This document shows, one piece after another, positions 25,311-33,900 of a stretch of 64,000 bases of DNA (position 1 is its first letter; each line of letters starts with the position of its first letter). The stretch covers positions 6,014,001-6,078,000 of the forward strand of contig NZ_CP045702.1 in the NCBI RefSeq assembly GCF_014216315.1, in the 5' to 3' direction. The notes beneath the pieces were generated by a model. The model was not told where the DNA came from. It did not search any database and saw only the letters and a program-made list of their open reading frames with translations. This stretch comes from Streptomyces finlayi. GTDB taxonomy: Bacteria > Actinomycetota > Actinomycetes > Streptomycetales > Streptomycetaceae. The position numbers were made by a program, and so were the translations under genes.

Positions 25311-25754
25311 ATGGCTGAACACACCAGCTCGAGCATCATGATCGAGGCGGCACCGGCCGACGTCATGGGAGTGATCGCGGACTTCGGCCGCTATCCCGAA
25401 TGGACCGGCGAGGTGAAGCAGGCCGAGGTACTGGCCGCCGACGACCAGGGCCGCGCCGAGCAGGTCCGCCTGGTTCTCGACGCCGGCGCGATCAAGGACG
25501 ACCACGTCCTCGCGTACACCTGGACCGGCGAGAACGAGGTCAGCTGGACCCTCGTGAAGTCCCAGATGCTGCGGGCCCTCGACGGTTCGTACACCCTGGC
25601 GTCCGTCGGCGACCGCACCGAGGTGACCTACCGGCTCGCCGTCGACGTCAAGATCCCGCTCCTCGGCATGATCAAGCGCAAGGCGGAGAAGGTCATCATC
25701 GACCGCGCCCTCGCCGGACTGAAGAAGCGCGTCGAGTCCGTCCCGCGGGGCTGA
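25311..25754 (+). CDS. SRPBCC (START/polyketide cyclase-like) lipid-binding fold protein
   Basis: A 147-aa single-domain protein starting at ATG 25311. It has the family's opening pattern, IMIEAAPADVMGVIADFGRYPEWTG, the central beta strands with Trp-rich YTWTGENEVSWTLV, and a long amphipathic C-terminal helix (KRKAEKVIIDRALAGLKKRVES). SRPBCC proteins form a deep pocket for hydrophobic ligands. No ligand can be named. It lies 4 bp before the ArsA-like ATPase gene, so the two are almost certainly co-expressed. Confidence 0.88.
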   Translation: MAEHTSSSIMIEAAPADVMGVIADFGRYPEWTGEVKQAEVLAADDQGRAEQVRLVLDAGAIKDDHVLAYTWTGENEVSWTLVKSQMLRALDGSYTLASVGDRTEVTYRLAVDVKIPLLGMIKRKAEKVIIDRALAGLKKRVESVPRG

Positions 25755-25758
25755 CCGC

Positions 25759-26991
25759 GTGCGTACGGTCCTGGTCACCGGCCCCGGCGGTGCGGGCCGT
25801 ACGACGGTCGCGGCGGCGACCGCCCTCGCCGCCGCCCGCGCCGGCCTGAGCACCCTGCTCGTCTCCGCCGACGCCGTCCCCGGATTCCCCACCGGTACGG
25901 AGCCCACCGAGGTCACCGACGGCCTGCGGTACGCACGGATCGACTCCGGCGCGCACTTCCGCAGCGAACTCGTCGCCCTCCAGGACCGCGCGTCCGGAGT
26001 GCTCGGCCTGCTCGGCGCCAACCGCCTGGACGGTGAGGAACTCACCGAACTGCCCGGCAGCGCACAGCTCGCACTCCTGCACACCCTGCACCGCGCCGCC
26101 GCGGGCGACTGGTCGGACGACGGCACTGACGTCCTCGTCGTCGACCTGCCCCCGCTGTACGAGGCACTCGCCGTACTCGCCCTGCCCGAGCACCTGCGCC
26201 GTTACCTGCGCCGCGTTCTGCCGCAGGAACGCCAGGCCGCACGCGCCCTGCGCCCGGTCCTCGCCCAGCTCGCCGGAGTCCCCGCACCCGCGCAGTGGCT
26301 GTACGAGGCCGCCGCCCGCAAGGACACCGAGCTGGCCTCGGTCCAGGCACTGATCGAGAACGAGGCGACGACGGTACGCCTGGCCGCCGAACCCGGCACG
26401 GCCGCATGGGACACCCTGCGCACCGCACGTACGGGACTCGCCCTCCAGGGGCTCCGCGTCGACGCGCTCGTGGCCACCCGGGTGCTGCCCCGGCATTCCG
26501 CGGACCCCTGGTTCGCCGGTCTCGCCGCCCAGCAGGAGAAGTGCCTCGGCCACTGGGCGCAGGAATGGCCGGGGATGCTGCACGAGGCGGCCCACCTCGG
26601 CCACGACCCGCACGGCCCGGACGACCTGGCCCTCCTCGGCGACCTCGCACCCGACGACCGCGCCCCCGGCCGGGCCGACGACCCCTGGTGGATCGAGGAC
26701 ACCACGCCGGAGGGCACCGCGCCGGAGGTCTCCGGCGACCCGTCCGGCCGGACACTCGTCTGGTGTCTGCCGCTGCCCGGAGCCGGGAAGAAGGACGTCC
26801 ACCTGGTCCGCCGCGGCGACGAACTCCTCCTCACCGTCGGCCCGTTCCACCGGATCGTGCGCCTGGAGCCGGGACTCCGCCGCTGCACCGTCTCCGGGGC
26901 CGCGCTCACCGGCGGCGTGCTGCGTGTCCGGTTCACTCCGGATCCGGCGCTCTGGCCGCGGACCCGTGAACGGTTTACCCCGTTCGGGTAA
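25759..26991 (+). CDS. ArsA/GET3-like ATPase-fold protein with altered P-loop
   Basis: A 410-aa protein (GTG start, 4 bp after the SRPBCC gene) with an N-terminal SIMIBI-type NTPase domain and a C-terminal small beta domain (about residues 340-405) resembling the HSP20-like domain of actinobacterial ArsA proteins. The P-loop reads GPGGAGRTT where active ArsA/GET3 proteins have GKGGVGKT, so both signature lysines are replaced (P and R). A switch-like DVLVVDLPPLYEAL is retained. ATP hydrolysis is therefore doubtful. There is no arsenic resistance context; a conserved actinobacterial role in membrane protein or lipid handling is only inferred. Confidence 0.82.
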   Translation: MRTVLVTGPGGAGRTTVAAATALAAARAGLSTLLVSADAVPGFPTGTEPTEVTDGLRYARIDSGAHFRSELVALQDRASGVLGLLGANRLDGEELTELPGSAQLALLHTLHRAAAGDWSDDGTDVLVVDLPPLYEALAVLALPEHLRRYLRRVLPQERQAARALRPVLAQLAGVPAPAQWLYEAAARKDTELASVQALIENEATTVRLAAEPGTAAWDTLRTARTGLALQGLRVDALVATRVLPRHSADPWFAGLAAQQEKCLGHWAQEWPGMLHEAAHLGHDPHGPDDLALLGDLAPDDRAPGRADDPWWIEDTTPEGTAPEVSGDPSGRTLVWCLPLPGAGKKDVHLVRRGDELLLTVGPFHRIVRLEPGLRRCTVSGAALTGGVLRVRFTPDPALWPRTRERFTPFG

Positions 26992-27028
26992 CGTCGGTAC
27001 TACGCCATCCTTGCCGCAGGAGCCCATC

Positions 27029-27496
27029 ATGAGTGAAGCCACCGACCGTCCCGCCGACGGCGACGCGTGGGCCGATGCCTGCGCCGAGGACTTCGAAGCC
27101 GAGAAGGCCAGGCGGCGCGCCCAGTACGGGCCGCAGCCCGGTTCCGCCGCCGAGGAACTGCGCAAGCTCGTCGACGCGGTTGCCGACAAGGTCGCCTCGC
27201 TCCAGTCGCCGCTGCTTGGTGTGGCCGCCCAGGGCGCCGTCCAGCAGGTGATCAAGCAGGCGAAGTCCGCGGTCGAGCCCGTCATCGAGCGCAATCCGGA
27301 CCTCTTCGACCATCTCGCGGCAGCGGGCAACGAACTCCTGGCCGCCTACCGCTCGGCCGTCGAGGGCCAGGAGGCCCGCTGGACCCGCACCACCGAAGGC
27401 GCGGGCGGGGCCGGCGCACCCAAGAAGGCCGCCGACGACCCGTCCGACCCCCGTGACGAGGGCCCCGGCGGCAGCGAGCACATCGACCTCGACTGA
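27029..27496 (+). CDS. DUF5304 family protein upstream of glucokinase
   Basis: A 155-aa soluble acidic protein starting at ATG 27029 with GCAGGAGC upstream. It has a helical core (ADACAEDFEAEKARRRAQYG, then a predicted helix across residues 45-85) and a disordered Gly/Pro/Asp-rich tail ending in SEHIDLD. I recognise it as the DUF5304-type protein placed just upstream of glkA in Streptomyces. From memory, the S. coelicolor counterpart (SCO2127) has been linked to glucose sensitivity and glucokinase expression; that is literature recollection, not something the sequence shows. It is 86 bp from glkA. Confidence 0.8.
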   Translation: MSEATDRPADGDAWADACAEDFEAEKARRRAQYGPQPGSAAEELRKLVDAVADKVASLQSPLLGVAAQGAVQQVIKQAKSAVEPVIERNPDLFDHLAAAGNELLAAYRSAVEGQEARWTRTTEGAGGAGAPKKAADDPSDPRDEGPGGSEHIDLD

Positions 27497-27582
27497 CCCC
27501 GGGCCGGAGGCAGAAGGGCCGGGGCCCGCTCTGCCTCGGGTACGGTTGGCCGTAGCGGGGCTCGACCGAAACTGAGGGATTC

Positions 27583-28524
27583 ATGGGACTCACCATCGGC
27601 GTCGATATCGGCGGCACGAAGATCGCGGCTGGAGTGGTCGACGAAGAGGGCCAGATCCTCTCGATGTTCAAGGTATCGACCCCGCCGACGGCCGAAGGCA
27701 TCGTCGACGCGATCTGCTCAGCCGTGGCCGGAGCGAGCGAGGGCCACGATATCGAGGCGGTCGGCATCGGAGCCGCCGGATATGTCGACGACAAGCGCGC
27801 CACCGTGCTGTTCGCACCGAACATCAAGTGGCGGCACGAGCCGCTGAAGGACAAGGTCGAGCAGCGGGTCGGTCTGCCGGTCGTCGTCGAGAACGACGCC
27901 AACGCGGCCGCCTGGGGTGAGTACCGCTTCGGCGCCGGCCAGGGCCACGAGGACGTCATCTGCATCACGCTCGGCACGGGCCTGGGCGGCGGCATCATCA
28001 TCGGCAACAAGCTGCGGCGCGGGCGCTTCGGTGTCGCCGCCGAGTTCGGCCACGTCCGGGTCGTCCCGGACGGTCTGCTCTGCGGCTGCGGCAGCCAGGG
28101 CTGCTGGGAGCAGTACGCCTCCGGGCGGGCGCTCGTCCGGTACGCGAAGCAGCGTGCCAACGCCACGCCGGAGAACGCCGCGATCCTGCTGTCGCTCGGC
28201 GACGGCACGGTGGAGGGCATCGAGGGCAAGCACGTCAGTGCCGCTGCCCGCCAGGGCGACCTGGTCGCCGTCGACTCGTTCCGTGAGCTGGCCCGCTGGG
28301 CCGGAGCCGGACTCGCCGACCTCGCCTCGCTCTTCGACCCCTCCGCGTTCATCGTCGGCGGCGGCGTCTCGGACGAGGGCGAACTCGTTCTCGACCCGAT
28401 CCGCAAGTCCTTCCGGCGCTGGCTGATCGGCGGCGAATGGCGCCCGCACGCACAGGTGCTCGCCGCCCAGCTCGGCGGCAAGGCAGGTCTGGTGGGCGCG
28501 GCCGACCTGGCCCGCCAGGGCTGA
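27583..28524 (+). CDS. glkA: ROK-family glucokinase
   Basis: GlkA phosphorylates glucose to glucose-6-phosphate and in Streptomyces is also central to carbon catabolite repression. The 313-aa protein has the phosphate-binding IGVDIGGTKIAAGVVD at the start, the sugar-binding VENDANAAAWGEYRFGAG with the catalytic Asp, the ATP motif TLGTGLGGGIIIGN and the ROK zinc motif CGCGSQGCWEQYASG (about residues 165-180). The length is typical. ATG at 27583 follows CTGAGGGA. It probably shares transcripts with the DUF5304 gene and is followed by a terminator. Confidence 0.97.
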   Translation: MGLTIGVDIGGTKIAAGVVDEEGQILSMFKVSTPPTAEGIVDAICSAVAGASEGHDIEAVGIGAAGYVDDKRATVLFAPNIKWRHEPLKDKVEQRVGLPVVVENDANAAAWGEYRFGAGQGHEDVICITLGTGLGGGIIIGNKLRRGRFGVAAEFGHVRVVPDGLLCGCGSQGCWEQYASGRALVRYAKQRANATPENAAILLSLGDGTVEGIEGKHVSAAARQGDLVAVDSFRELARWAGAGLADLASLFDPSAFIVGGGVSDEGELVLDPIRKSFRRWLIGGEWRPHAQVLAAQLGGKAGLVGAADLARQG

Positions 28525-28543
28525 GCCCACCCGCAGTGCGGCC

Positions 28544-28581
28544 GGACGCCCGTCGCGCCCCCTGGGGAGCGGCGGGCGTCC
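28544..28581 (+). terminator. Probable terminator after glkA
   Basis: GGACGCCCG (28544-28552) pairs with CGGGCGTCC (28573-28581); the 20-nt loop can form a further small CCCC/GGGG hairpin. It begins 20 nt after the glkA stop and ends before the ribosome binding site of the next gene. Confidence 0.65.
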
Positions 28582-28604
28582 GTCGTATCGTGAAGGGCAT
28601 GGTC

Positions 28605-29372
28605 ATGACGCCGCTGCCCGACTCCCGTACCGAGCCGGACGGTTCGGCCGTCATCAGAGTGCTCAGCTACAACATCCGATCGCTGCGTGACGACACCGCG
28701 GCCCTGGCCCGGGTCATCCGCGCCTGCCGTCCCGACCTGGTGTTCGTCCAGGAGGCTCCGCGCTTCTTCCGCTGGCGCAAGGCGGCCGCCCGACTCGCCG
28801 CCGCCACCGATCTGGTGGTCCTCTCCGGCGGCGCCACGGCGGCCGGACCGCTGCTGCTCTGTTCGCTGCGGGCCACGGTGGAGCGGACCAAGGACGTCCT
28901 GCTGCCACTCACCCCCGGCCTGCACCGCAGGGGCTTCGCCACAGCCGTCGTGCGGATCGCCGGCACCCGGATAGGCCTCCTGAGCTGCCATCTCAGCCTC
29001 CAGCGTGAGGAACGGCTGGACCAGGCGGACCTGCTGCTCGAACGGCTGGACGCCATGCGGGTGCCGCACGCCGTCGCGGCGGGCGACCTCAACGAGGGAC
29101 CGGAAGGGCCGGCGTTCGGGCGGCTGGCCGGCCGGCTCCAGGACTGCCGGGCCGTACGCCCGTGGGGCGGCGAGCACACCTTCTCGCCGGACGACCCCCG
29201 GCGGCGTATCGACGCGGTATTCGCCACCGAGGGCATCGAGGTGCTCGGCTGCGGTGTGCCGTCGGGCCTCCCGGGCATCACCGACGCGGACCTCCGGGCG
29301 GCCACGGACCACCTTCCGGTGCTGGCGGCACTCCGGGTGCACGCCCTGTCCACGACGGCCCGGCAGGTCTGA
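28605..29372 (+). CDS. Endonuclease/exonuclease/phosphatase (EEP) superfamily hydrolase
   Basis: A 255-aa EEP-fold enzyme. Visible motifs are VLSYNIRSL (Asn metal site), VFVQEAPRF (Glu metal site), GLLSCHLSLQREER (His), VAAGDLNEGPEG (D-x-N) and, near the end, TDHLPVLAAL (D-H catalytic pair), with RRRIDAVFA before it. The set indicates an active Mg2+-dependent phosphoesterase, but nuclease, sphingomyelinase or phosphatase activity cannot be told apart. ATG 28605 has AAGGG at 7-nt spacing; ATG 28599 is an alternative. There is no signal peptide, so it acts in the cytoplasm. Confidence 0.88.
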   Translation: MTPLPDSRTEPDGSAVIRVLSYNIRSLRDDTAALARVIRACRPDLVFVQEAPRFFRWRKAAARLAAATDLVVLSGGATAAGPLLLCSLRATVERTKDVLLPLTPGLHRRGFATAVVRIAGTRIGLLSCHLSLQREERLDQADLLLERLDAMRVPHAVAAGDLNEGPEGPAFGRLAGRLQDCRAVRPWGGEHTFSPDDPRRRIDAVFATEGIEVLGCGVPSGLPGITDADLRAATDHLPVLAALRVHALSTTARQV

Positions 29373-29443
29373 CCCGGCGGGGCGGTACGGGCCGGGGGAG
29401 GCACGGGCCATCACGTCATACGCCGGCCGCCATACGCCGGCCG

Positions 29444-30109
29444 TCAGACGACCGCGCCGCGCCCCGGGTCGTCGTCTTCCTCGTCGTCGTGGGGCATCCG
29501 GGCCACCAGCGTGGTGAAGCCGCCGAGGAATCCGCCGATGCAGAGTGTGGTGAGCCACCACGTCATCTCCCACTGCAGCACCACGGCGATCAGCAGCAGG
29601 ACCGGCCCGCCGACGACCGCGAGCCAGGCGAATTTCGCCGTGACATCGGCCTCGGGCAGCGGCGGCGGCTCCGGCGGAACGAAATGCCCCTCCTCGCTGT
29701 CGCCCGGCCCGTCGGTGTCGCCGTTCTTCGGCTCCTCGACCTCGTAGTCGCGCGGCCCGGCGACACCGGGAGCGAAGACGACTGAACTGCCCAGCCCCTT
29801 CTTCTCCGGCGGCTTCGCGGGCTTGGGCTTGCCCGAACCCTTGTCCGCGTCGTCGCTCGTGCCCGCGTCCGGCTCCAGGACGTTGAGCTGATCGTCCTCC
29901 AGCAGGGCCAGGTCCTCGATCGACTTGAAGGGTTTGGCGCCGGGCGGGTCCGGGGGTTCGTCGCCGTACCCCGCGACGATCGCCTCCCAGGCCGCGTCCT
30001 CGTCGACCGGCCGGGCGCCCTCGGCTCCCTCCGGGACACCGGTGCCCTCCGTGGGACGCGGTTCGCGCTCCTCGTCACTTCCTGTGCGCTCCGCGTCGTG
30101 CTCAGCCAC
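29444..30109 (-). CDS. Acidic membrane protein of unknown function
   Basis: A 221-aa protein starting at GTG 30109, overlapping the upstream esterase gene by 8 bp. The first 150 residues are hydrophilic, rich in Asp, Glu, Pro and Gly, with a KPPEKKGLG stretch. Two hydrophobic helices follow (about residues 160-178 and 185-205), the first beginning KFAWLAVVGGPVLLLIAVVL, and the tail is acidic (DDEEDDDPG). Two closely spaced helices suggest a membrane hairpin with a long cytoplasmic domain. I recognise no family beyond a conserved Streptomyces hypothetical. It is translationally coupled to the esterase. Confidence 0.75.
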   Translation of the reverse strand: MAEHDAERTGSDEEREPRPTEGTGVPEGAEGARPVDEDAAWEAIVAGYGDEPPDPPGAKPFKSIEDLALLEDDQLNVLEPDAGTSDDADKGSGKPKPAKPPEKKGLGSSVVFAPGVAGPRDYEVEEPKNGDTDGPGDSEEGHFVPPEPPPLPEADVTAKFAWLAVVGGPVLLLIAVVLQWEMTWWLTTLCIGGFLGGFTTLVARMPHDDEEDDDPGRGAVV

Positions 30110-30881
30110 CGGACGTGCTCCCCTTCTTCCCGACGCTGGGTGCGAGGCGGCCGACGAACGAGTAGCTCTCCTCGAAGATCCGCTCCGCATCATGGTCCAA
30201 CGTCGCGACGTGGTAGCTCTGTTCCAGCAGGATCTCCTCGACGTCCGTCGACGACACCCGGCTGAGGATGCGGGCCGAGTCGGCGGGCGGCACCACATGG
30301 TCCTGCGGGCTGTGCAGCAGCAGGAGCGGCTGGGTGACCTGCGGCAGCTCGGCGTCGACCAGACGGAAGAAATTGCGTACCGAATGGGCCGCGTGCAGCG
30401 GCACCCGGTCGTAGCCGGTCTCCTCGACGCCCTCCAGCGCGATGTCGCTGGTGAGGCCCTTCGTCGTACGCACCAGATGGCGGGCGACCGGCAGGGCGTA
30501 GGCGGAGAGGCCGTGCACCTTGTTCGCCGGGTTCACCAGGACCAGGCCCGTGACCGCGTCCCCGTGCTTCGCCGCCAGCCGCAGCGACAGCGCACCGCCC
30601 ATGGAGAGTCCGAAGACGAAGACCCGGCCGCAGCGCTCCCGCAGAATCCGCAGCTCCCGGTCCACCTCCGCGTACCAGTCCTGCCAGCCGGTGACGGCCA
30701 TGTCCTCCCAGCGCGTGCCGTGTCCGGGCAGCAGCGGGAGGGAAACGGTCAGCCCCCGCTCCGCGAGGTACTCGGCCCAGGGGCGCAGTGACTGCGGTGA
30801 CCCGGTGAATCCGTGACAGAGAAGGACGCCGACCTCTCCGCCCTCGTGGCGGAACGGCTCGGCTCCAGGGAGGACCGGCAC
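30102..30881 (-). CDS. Alpha/beta hydrolase (Est30-type carboxylesterase)
   Basis: A 259-aa alpha/beta hydrolase. It has an oxyanion-hole strand GVLLCHGFTGSPQSL, the nucleophile elbow FGLSMGGALSL (Ser about residue 92), the catalytic Asp in LLHSPQDHVVP (about 200) and the His in LEQSYHVATLDHD (about 229). It resembles Geobacillus Est30-type monoglyceride lipases or carboxylesterases. The GTG at 30881 is chosen because AGGAGA lies just upstream; a TTG at 30914 would add 11 poorly conserved residues. There is no signal peptide. Confidence 0.9.
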   Translation of the reverse strand: MPVLPGAEPFRHEGGEVGVLLCHGFTGSPQSLRPWAEYLAERGLTVSLPLLPGHGTRWEDMAVTGWQDWYAEVDRELRILRERCGRVFVFGLSMGGALSLRLAAKHGDAVTGLVLVNPANKVHGLSAYALPVARHLVRTTKGLTSDIALEGVEETGYDRVPLHAAHSVRNFFRLVDAELPQVTQPLLLLHSPQDHVVPPADSARILSRVSSTDVEEILLEQSYHVATLDHDAERIFEESYSFVGRLAPSVGKKGSTSGG

Positions 30882-31096
30882 CGGGGGTCTCCTGTTCGTG
30901 AGGCTGGGACTCAAAAGGGAGTGCGAAGAAGGATTACTTCACCGTACGCGACCGGACCGACACCGACCAGGGCCGTCACGGGTCGCAGCCGGGGGACCGG
31001 CTCCGTCTCCTGCGGGGGCGCGCCCCCGTGCCGGGCGGAAGAGCGGACGATCCCACAGGTTAAGGTCTGACCGACAGCACACAGGAGGCACCCGAG

Positions 31097-31885
31097 TTGA
31101 TCTACGGCGCAATGAAGTTCTCCATCGGCGGCTCCCTGAAGCTCGCCTTCAGGCCATGGGTGGAGGGCCTGGAGAACGTTCCCGCGCAGGGACCCGCGAT
31201 CCTCGCGAGCAACCATCTGTCGTTCTCCGACTCGTTCTTCCTGCCGGCCGTACTCGACCGCAAGGTCACCTTCATCGCGAAGGCCGAGTACTTCACTGCT
31301 CCCGGGGTGAAGGGCAGGCTCACCGCTGCCTTCTTCAAGGGCGTCGGCCAGCTCCCGGTGGACCGCTCCGGGGCCCGGGGCGCCGGTGAGGCGGCCATCA
31401 AGGCGGGCATCCAGGTCATCGAGAGCGGTGGGCTCTTCGGTATCTACCCCGAGGGCACCCGTTCGCCCGACGGCCGTCTCTACCGCGGCAAGCCCGGTGG
31501 CCTCGCCCGGGTGGCCCTCGCCACCGGTGCGCCCGTCATCCCCGTCGCGATGATCGACACGGAGAAGATCCAGCCGCCCGGCCAGGTGATGCCCAAGCTG
31601 ATGCGGCCGGGCATCAGAATCGGCAAGCCGCTCGACTTCAGCCGCTACCAGGGCATGGACGGCGACCGCTTCATCCTGCGTTCGGTGACCGACGAGGTCA
31701 TGTACGAGATCATGAAGCTGTCCGGTCAGGAGTACGTCGACATCTACGCGACGGCGGCGAAGCGGCAGATCGCCGACGAGGCGAAGCTCCGCGCCGAGGA
31801 CGAGAAGCGCGCGCAGAAGCAGCGGACCGCCACGGAAGCGGCGGACACCACGGGCACGGAAGGAACGGACCGGTCCGGCGCGTAG
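31097..31885 (+). CDS. 1-acyl-sn-glycerol-3-phosphate acyltransferase (PlsC family)
   Basis: A 262-aa membrane-associated acyltransferase for phospholipid synthesis. The catalytic motif NHLSFSD (N-H-x4-D, about residue 37) and the substrate-binding motif YPEGTRSPDG (E-G-T-R, about residue 118) are both present, and VIPVAMIDT represents a later block. The tail (from about 225) is a charged Glu/Lys/Arg stretch. Translation starts at a TTG (31097) with a near-perfect AGGAGG at 31083-31088. The intergenic region before it contains a 16-bp GC palindrome (31013-31028). Confidence 0.92.
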   Translation: MIYGAMKFSIGGSLKLAFRPWVEGLENVPAQGPAILASNHLSFSDSFFLPAVLDRKVTFIAKAEYFTAPGVKGRLTAAFFKGVGQLPVDRSGARGAGEAAIKAGIQVIESGGLFGIYPEGTRSPDGRLYRGKPGGLARVALATGAPVIPVAMIDTEKIQPPGQVMPKLMRPGIRIGKPLDFSRYQGMDGDRFILRSVTDEVMYEIMKLSGQEYVDIYATAAKRQIADEAKLRAEDEKRAQKQRTATEAADTTGTEGTDRSGA

Positions 31886-31916
31886 TGGCGTCGCTGTCGG
31901 TCCGGGGGGTGGGGAG

Positions 31917-33140
31917 ATGACCAGACGCGAGCGGGTCGTGCGGATGTCCGTCGAGCAGCCGTTGTGGCGTGCTCTGACCGCGTACCGCGTGCTGGCCATG
32001 CTCTACGCGGTGCTCCTCGCGGTCCTCGGCCGCGGGAAGTTCGAGCGGCTGTGGGTGGCCGTCGCCTACCTCGCCGTGATGGTCGTCTGGACGCTGGTCA
32101 CCCTCCCCAGGGTGGCCGGCGCCGTGCGCTGCACCAAGCGCTTCCTCGGCGCGGACCTCGTCATCGCCCTCACCGGCGTCCTCCTCACCCCGCTCGCCGA
32201 CTTCGACGCCCGGCACATCGACGGCCCGACGCTCCCGTCGATCTGGACTGCCGGTTCGGTCCTGGCGTTCGCCATCAAGGGCGGCTGGCGGTGGGCTGCC
32301 TTCGCCTCCACCTTCGTCGCCGTCGCCAACATCATCGAGCGCGGCCACCCCAGCAGGGACACCGTGCACAACGTCCTGCTGGTCTGGGTCGCCTCCATCG
32401 CCATCGGGTACGTCGTCGAGGTGGCCCGAGCCAGTGAACGCACCCTGGCCCGGGCCCTGGAGATCGAGGCCGCCACCCGTGAACGGGAGCGGCTGGCCCG
32501 TGACATCCACGACAGCGTGCTCCAGGTGCTCGCGATGGTGCAGCGCCGGGGCTCGGCGCTCGGCGGCGAGGCCGCGGAACTGGGCAGGATGGCAGGAGAG
32601 CAGGAAGTCGCCCTGCGCACCCTCGTCTCCAGCGGCCTCGTGCCCACCACCCGGGTCTCCGAGGACGCGGCCGACGGCGCCGTCGTCCGTACCGTCGAGA
32701 TCGACGAGACCGGGGCCGCGGGAGCCGAGTGCGACCTGCGCGCCCTGCTCGCCCCGCACGCCGGTTCCCGGGTCGTTTTCGCGGAGCCGGGTGCTCCGGT
32801 ACTGCTGCCGCCGGAGGCCGCACGGGAACTGGCCGCCGCTGTCAGTGCCGCCCTGGACAATGTGCGGGTGCACGCGGGACAGGACGCCCAGGCGTGGATC
32901 CTGGTCGAGGACGAGCGCGACGAGGTGATCGTGACCGTCCGGGACGACGGCCCGGGCATCCCGGACGGCAGGCTCGCCCAGGCGGAGGGGGAGGGCCGCC
33001 TCGGGGTGGCCCTGTCGATCCGCGGGCGGCTGCGTGACCTGGGTGGCACGGCCGCGTTGATCTCGGTGCCCGGCCAGGGCACCGAGGTCGAGTTGAAGAT
33101 TCCGAAGGCTTCACGGGGGAAGGCAGGATCAGCCCGATGA
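31917..33140 (+). CDS. macS: MacS-type sensor histidine kinase
   Basis: A 407-aa NarL-class histidine kinase: five or six hydrophobic N-terminal helices (about residues 20-175) as a membrane sensor with little extracytoplasmic sequence, a HisKA_3 dimerisation helix with the phospho-accepting His in RERLARDIHDSVLQVLA (about 198), and a HATPase domain with VTVRDDGPGIPDG and the late GRLGVALSIRGRLRDLGG. Its N-terminal type and partner identify it as MacS. From memory, MacRS (SCO2121/SCO2120) controls morphogenesis-related membrane protein genes in S. coelicolor. ATG 31917 is used; ATG 31944 is possible. It overlaps macR by 4 bp. Confidence 0.92.
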   Translation: MTRRERVVRMSVEQPLWRALTAYRVLAMLYAVLLAVLGRGKFERLWVAVAYLAVMVVWTLVTLPRVAGAVRCTKRFLGADLVIALTGVLLTPLADFDARHIDGPTLPSIWTAGSVLAFAIKGGWRWAAFASTFVAVANIIERGHPSRDTVHNVLLVWVASIAIGYVVEVARASERTLARALEIEAATRERERLARDIHDSVLQVLAMVQRRGSALGGEAAELGRMAGEQEVALRTLVSSGLVPTTRVSEDAADGAVVRTVEIDETGAAGAECDLRALLAPHAGSRVVFAEPGAPVLLPPEAARELAAAVSAALDNVRVHAGQDAQAWILVEDERDEVIVTVRDDGPGIPDGRLAQAEGEGRLGVALSIRGRLRDLGGTAALISVPGQGTEVELKIPKASRGKAGSAR

Positions 33141-33832
33141 GTACACCGAACACGCAGGAAGCCCACGAGCGGCCCACCAGAGTGATGGTCGTCGACGACC
33201 ACCCCATGTGGCGCGACGCGGTCGCCCGGGACCTGGCCGAGTCCGGCTTCGAGGTGGTGGCGACCGCCGGTGACGGCCCGCAGGCGGTCCGCCGGGCGAA
33301 GGCCGCCAGGCCGGACGTCCTCGTCCTCGACCTGAATCTGCCGGGGATGCCCGGTGTCCAGGTCTGCAAGGAACTGGTCGGCTCCCACCCCGGACTCCGG
33401 GTGCTGGTGCTCTCCGCGAGCGGCGAGCACGCCGACGTCCTGGAGGCGGTGAAGTCGGGAGCCACCGGCTATCTCCTGAAGTCCGCCAGCACCCAGGACC
33501 TGACCGACGCCGTGCGCTCCACCGCCGCGGGTGACCCGGTCTTCACCCCCGGCCTCGCCGGTCTGGTCCTCGGCGAATACCGCAGGCTCGCCTCCGACCC
33601 GGTCCCCGTGGCATCCGACGAGCCGAAGGCCCCGGAGCTCACCGACCGTGAGACGGAGGTGCTGCGCCTGGTCGCCAAGGGACTGTCGTACAAGCAGATC
33701 GCCGAGCGGCTCGTGATCTCCCACCGCACCGTCCAGAACCACGTACAGAACACCCTCGGCAAACTCCAGCTGCACAACCGGGTGGAGCTCGTGCGGTACG
33801 CGATCGAGCGCGGCATCGACGACGCCGGCTGA
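33137..33832 (+). CDS. macR: MacR response regulator (NarL/LuxR class)
   Basis: A 231-aa two-domain regulator. The receiver has the acidic pair VVDDHPMWRD, the phosphorylation Asp in VLVLDLNLPGMPG (about residue 69), a Ser in VLVLSASGEH and the Lys in GYLLKSAST (about 117). The C-terminal LuxR helix-turn-helix runs from LTDRETEVLRLVAKG through YKQIAERLVISHRTVQNHV. It starts at an ATG overlapping the macS stop (ATGA), so kinase and regulator are made together. Confidence 0.95.
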   Translation: MSTPNTQEAHERPTRVMVVDDHPMWRDAVARDLAESGFEVVATAGDGPQAVRRAKAARPDVLVLDLNLPGMPGVQVCKELVGSHPGLRVLVLSASGEHADVLEAVKSGATGYLLKSASTQDLTDAVRSTAAGDPVFTPGLAGLVLGEYRRLASDPVPVASDEPKAPELTDRETEVLRLVAKGLSYKQIAERLVISHRTVQNHVQNTLGKLQLHNRVELVRYAIERGIDDAG

Positions 33833-33900
33833 GCGGCGCCCCGGGGGCCCCGGCCGTATATTCGCGAGGACCGGCACGGGTGCGAGCAACGGGAGACGGC

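Noticed and set aside
31013..31028. 16-bp GC palindrome between esterase and PlsC genes
   Set aside because: CGGGGGCGCGCCCCCG is symmetric but pure G/C, without a loop, and such palindromes are common by chance in 70+% GC DNA; no regulatory claim is possible.
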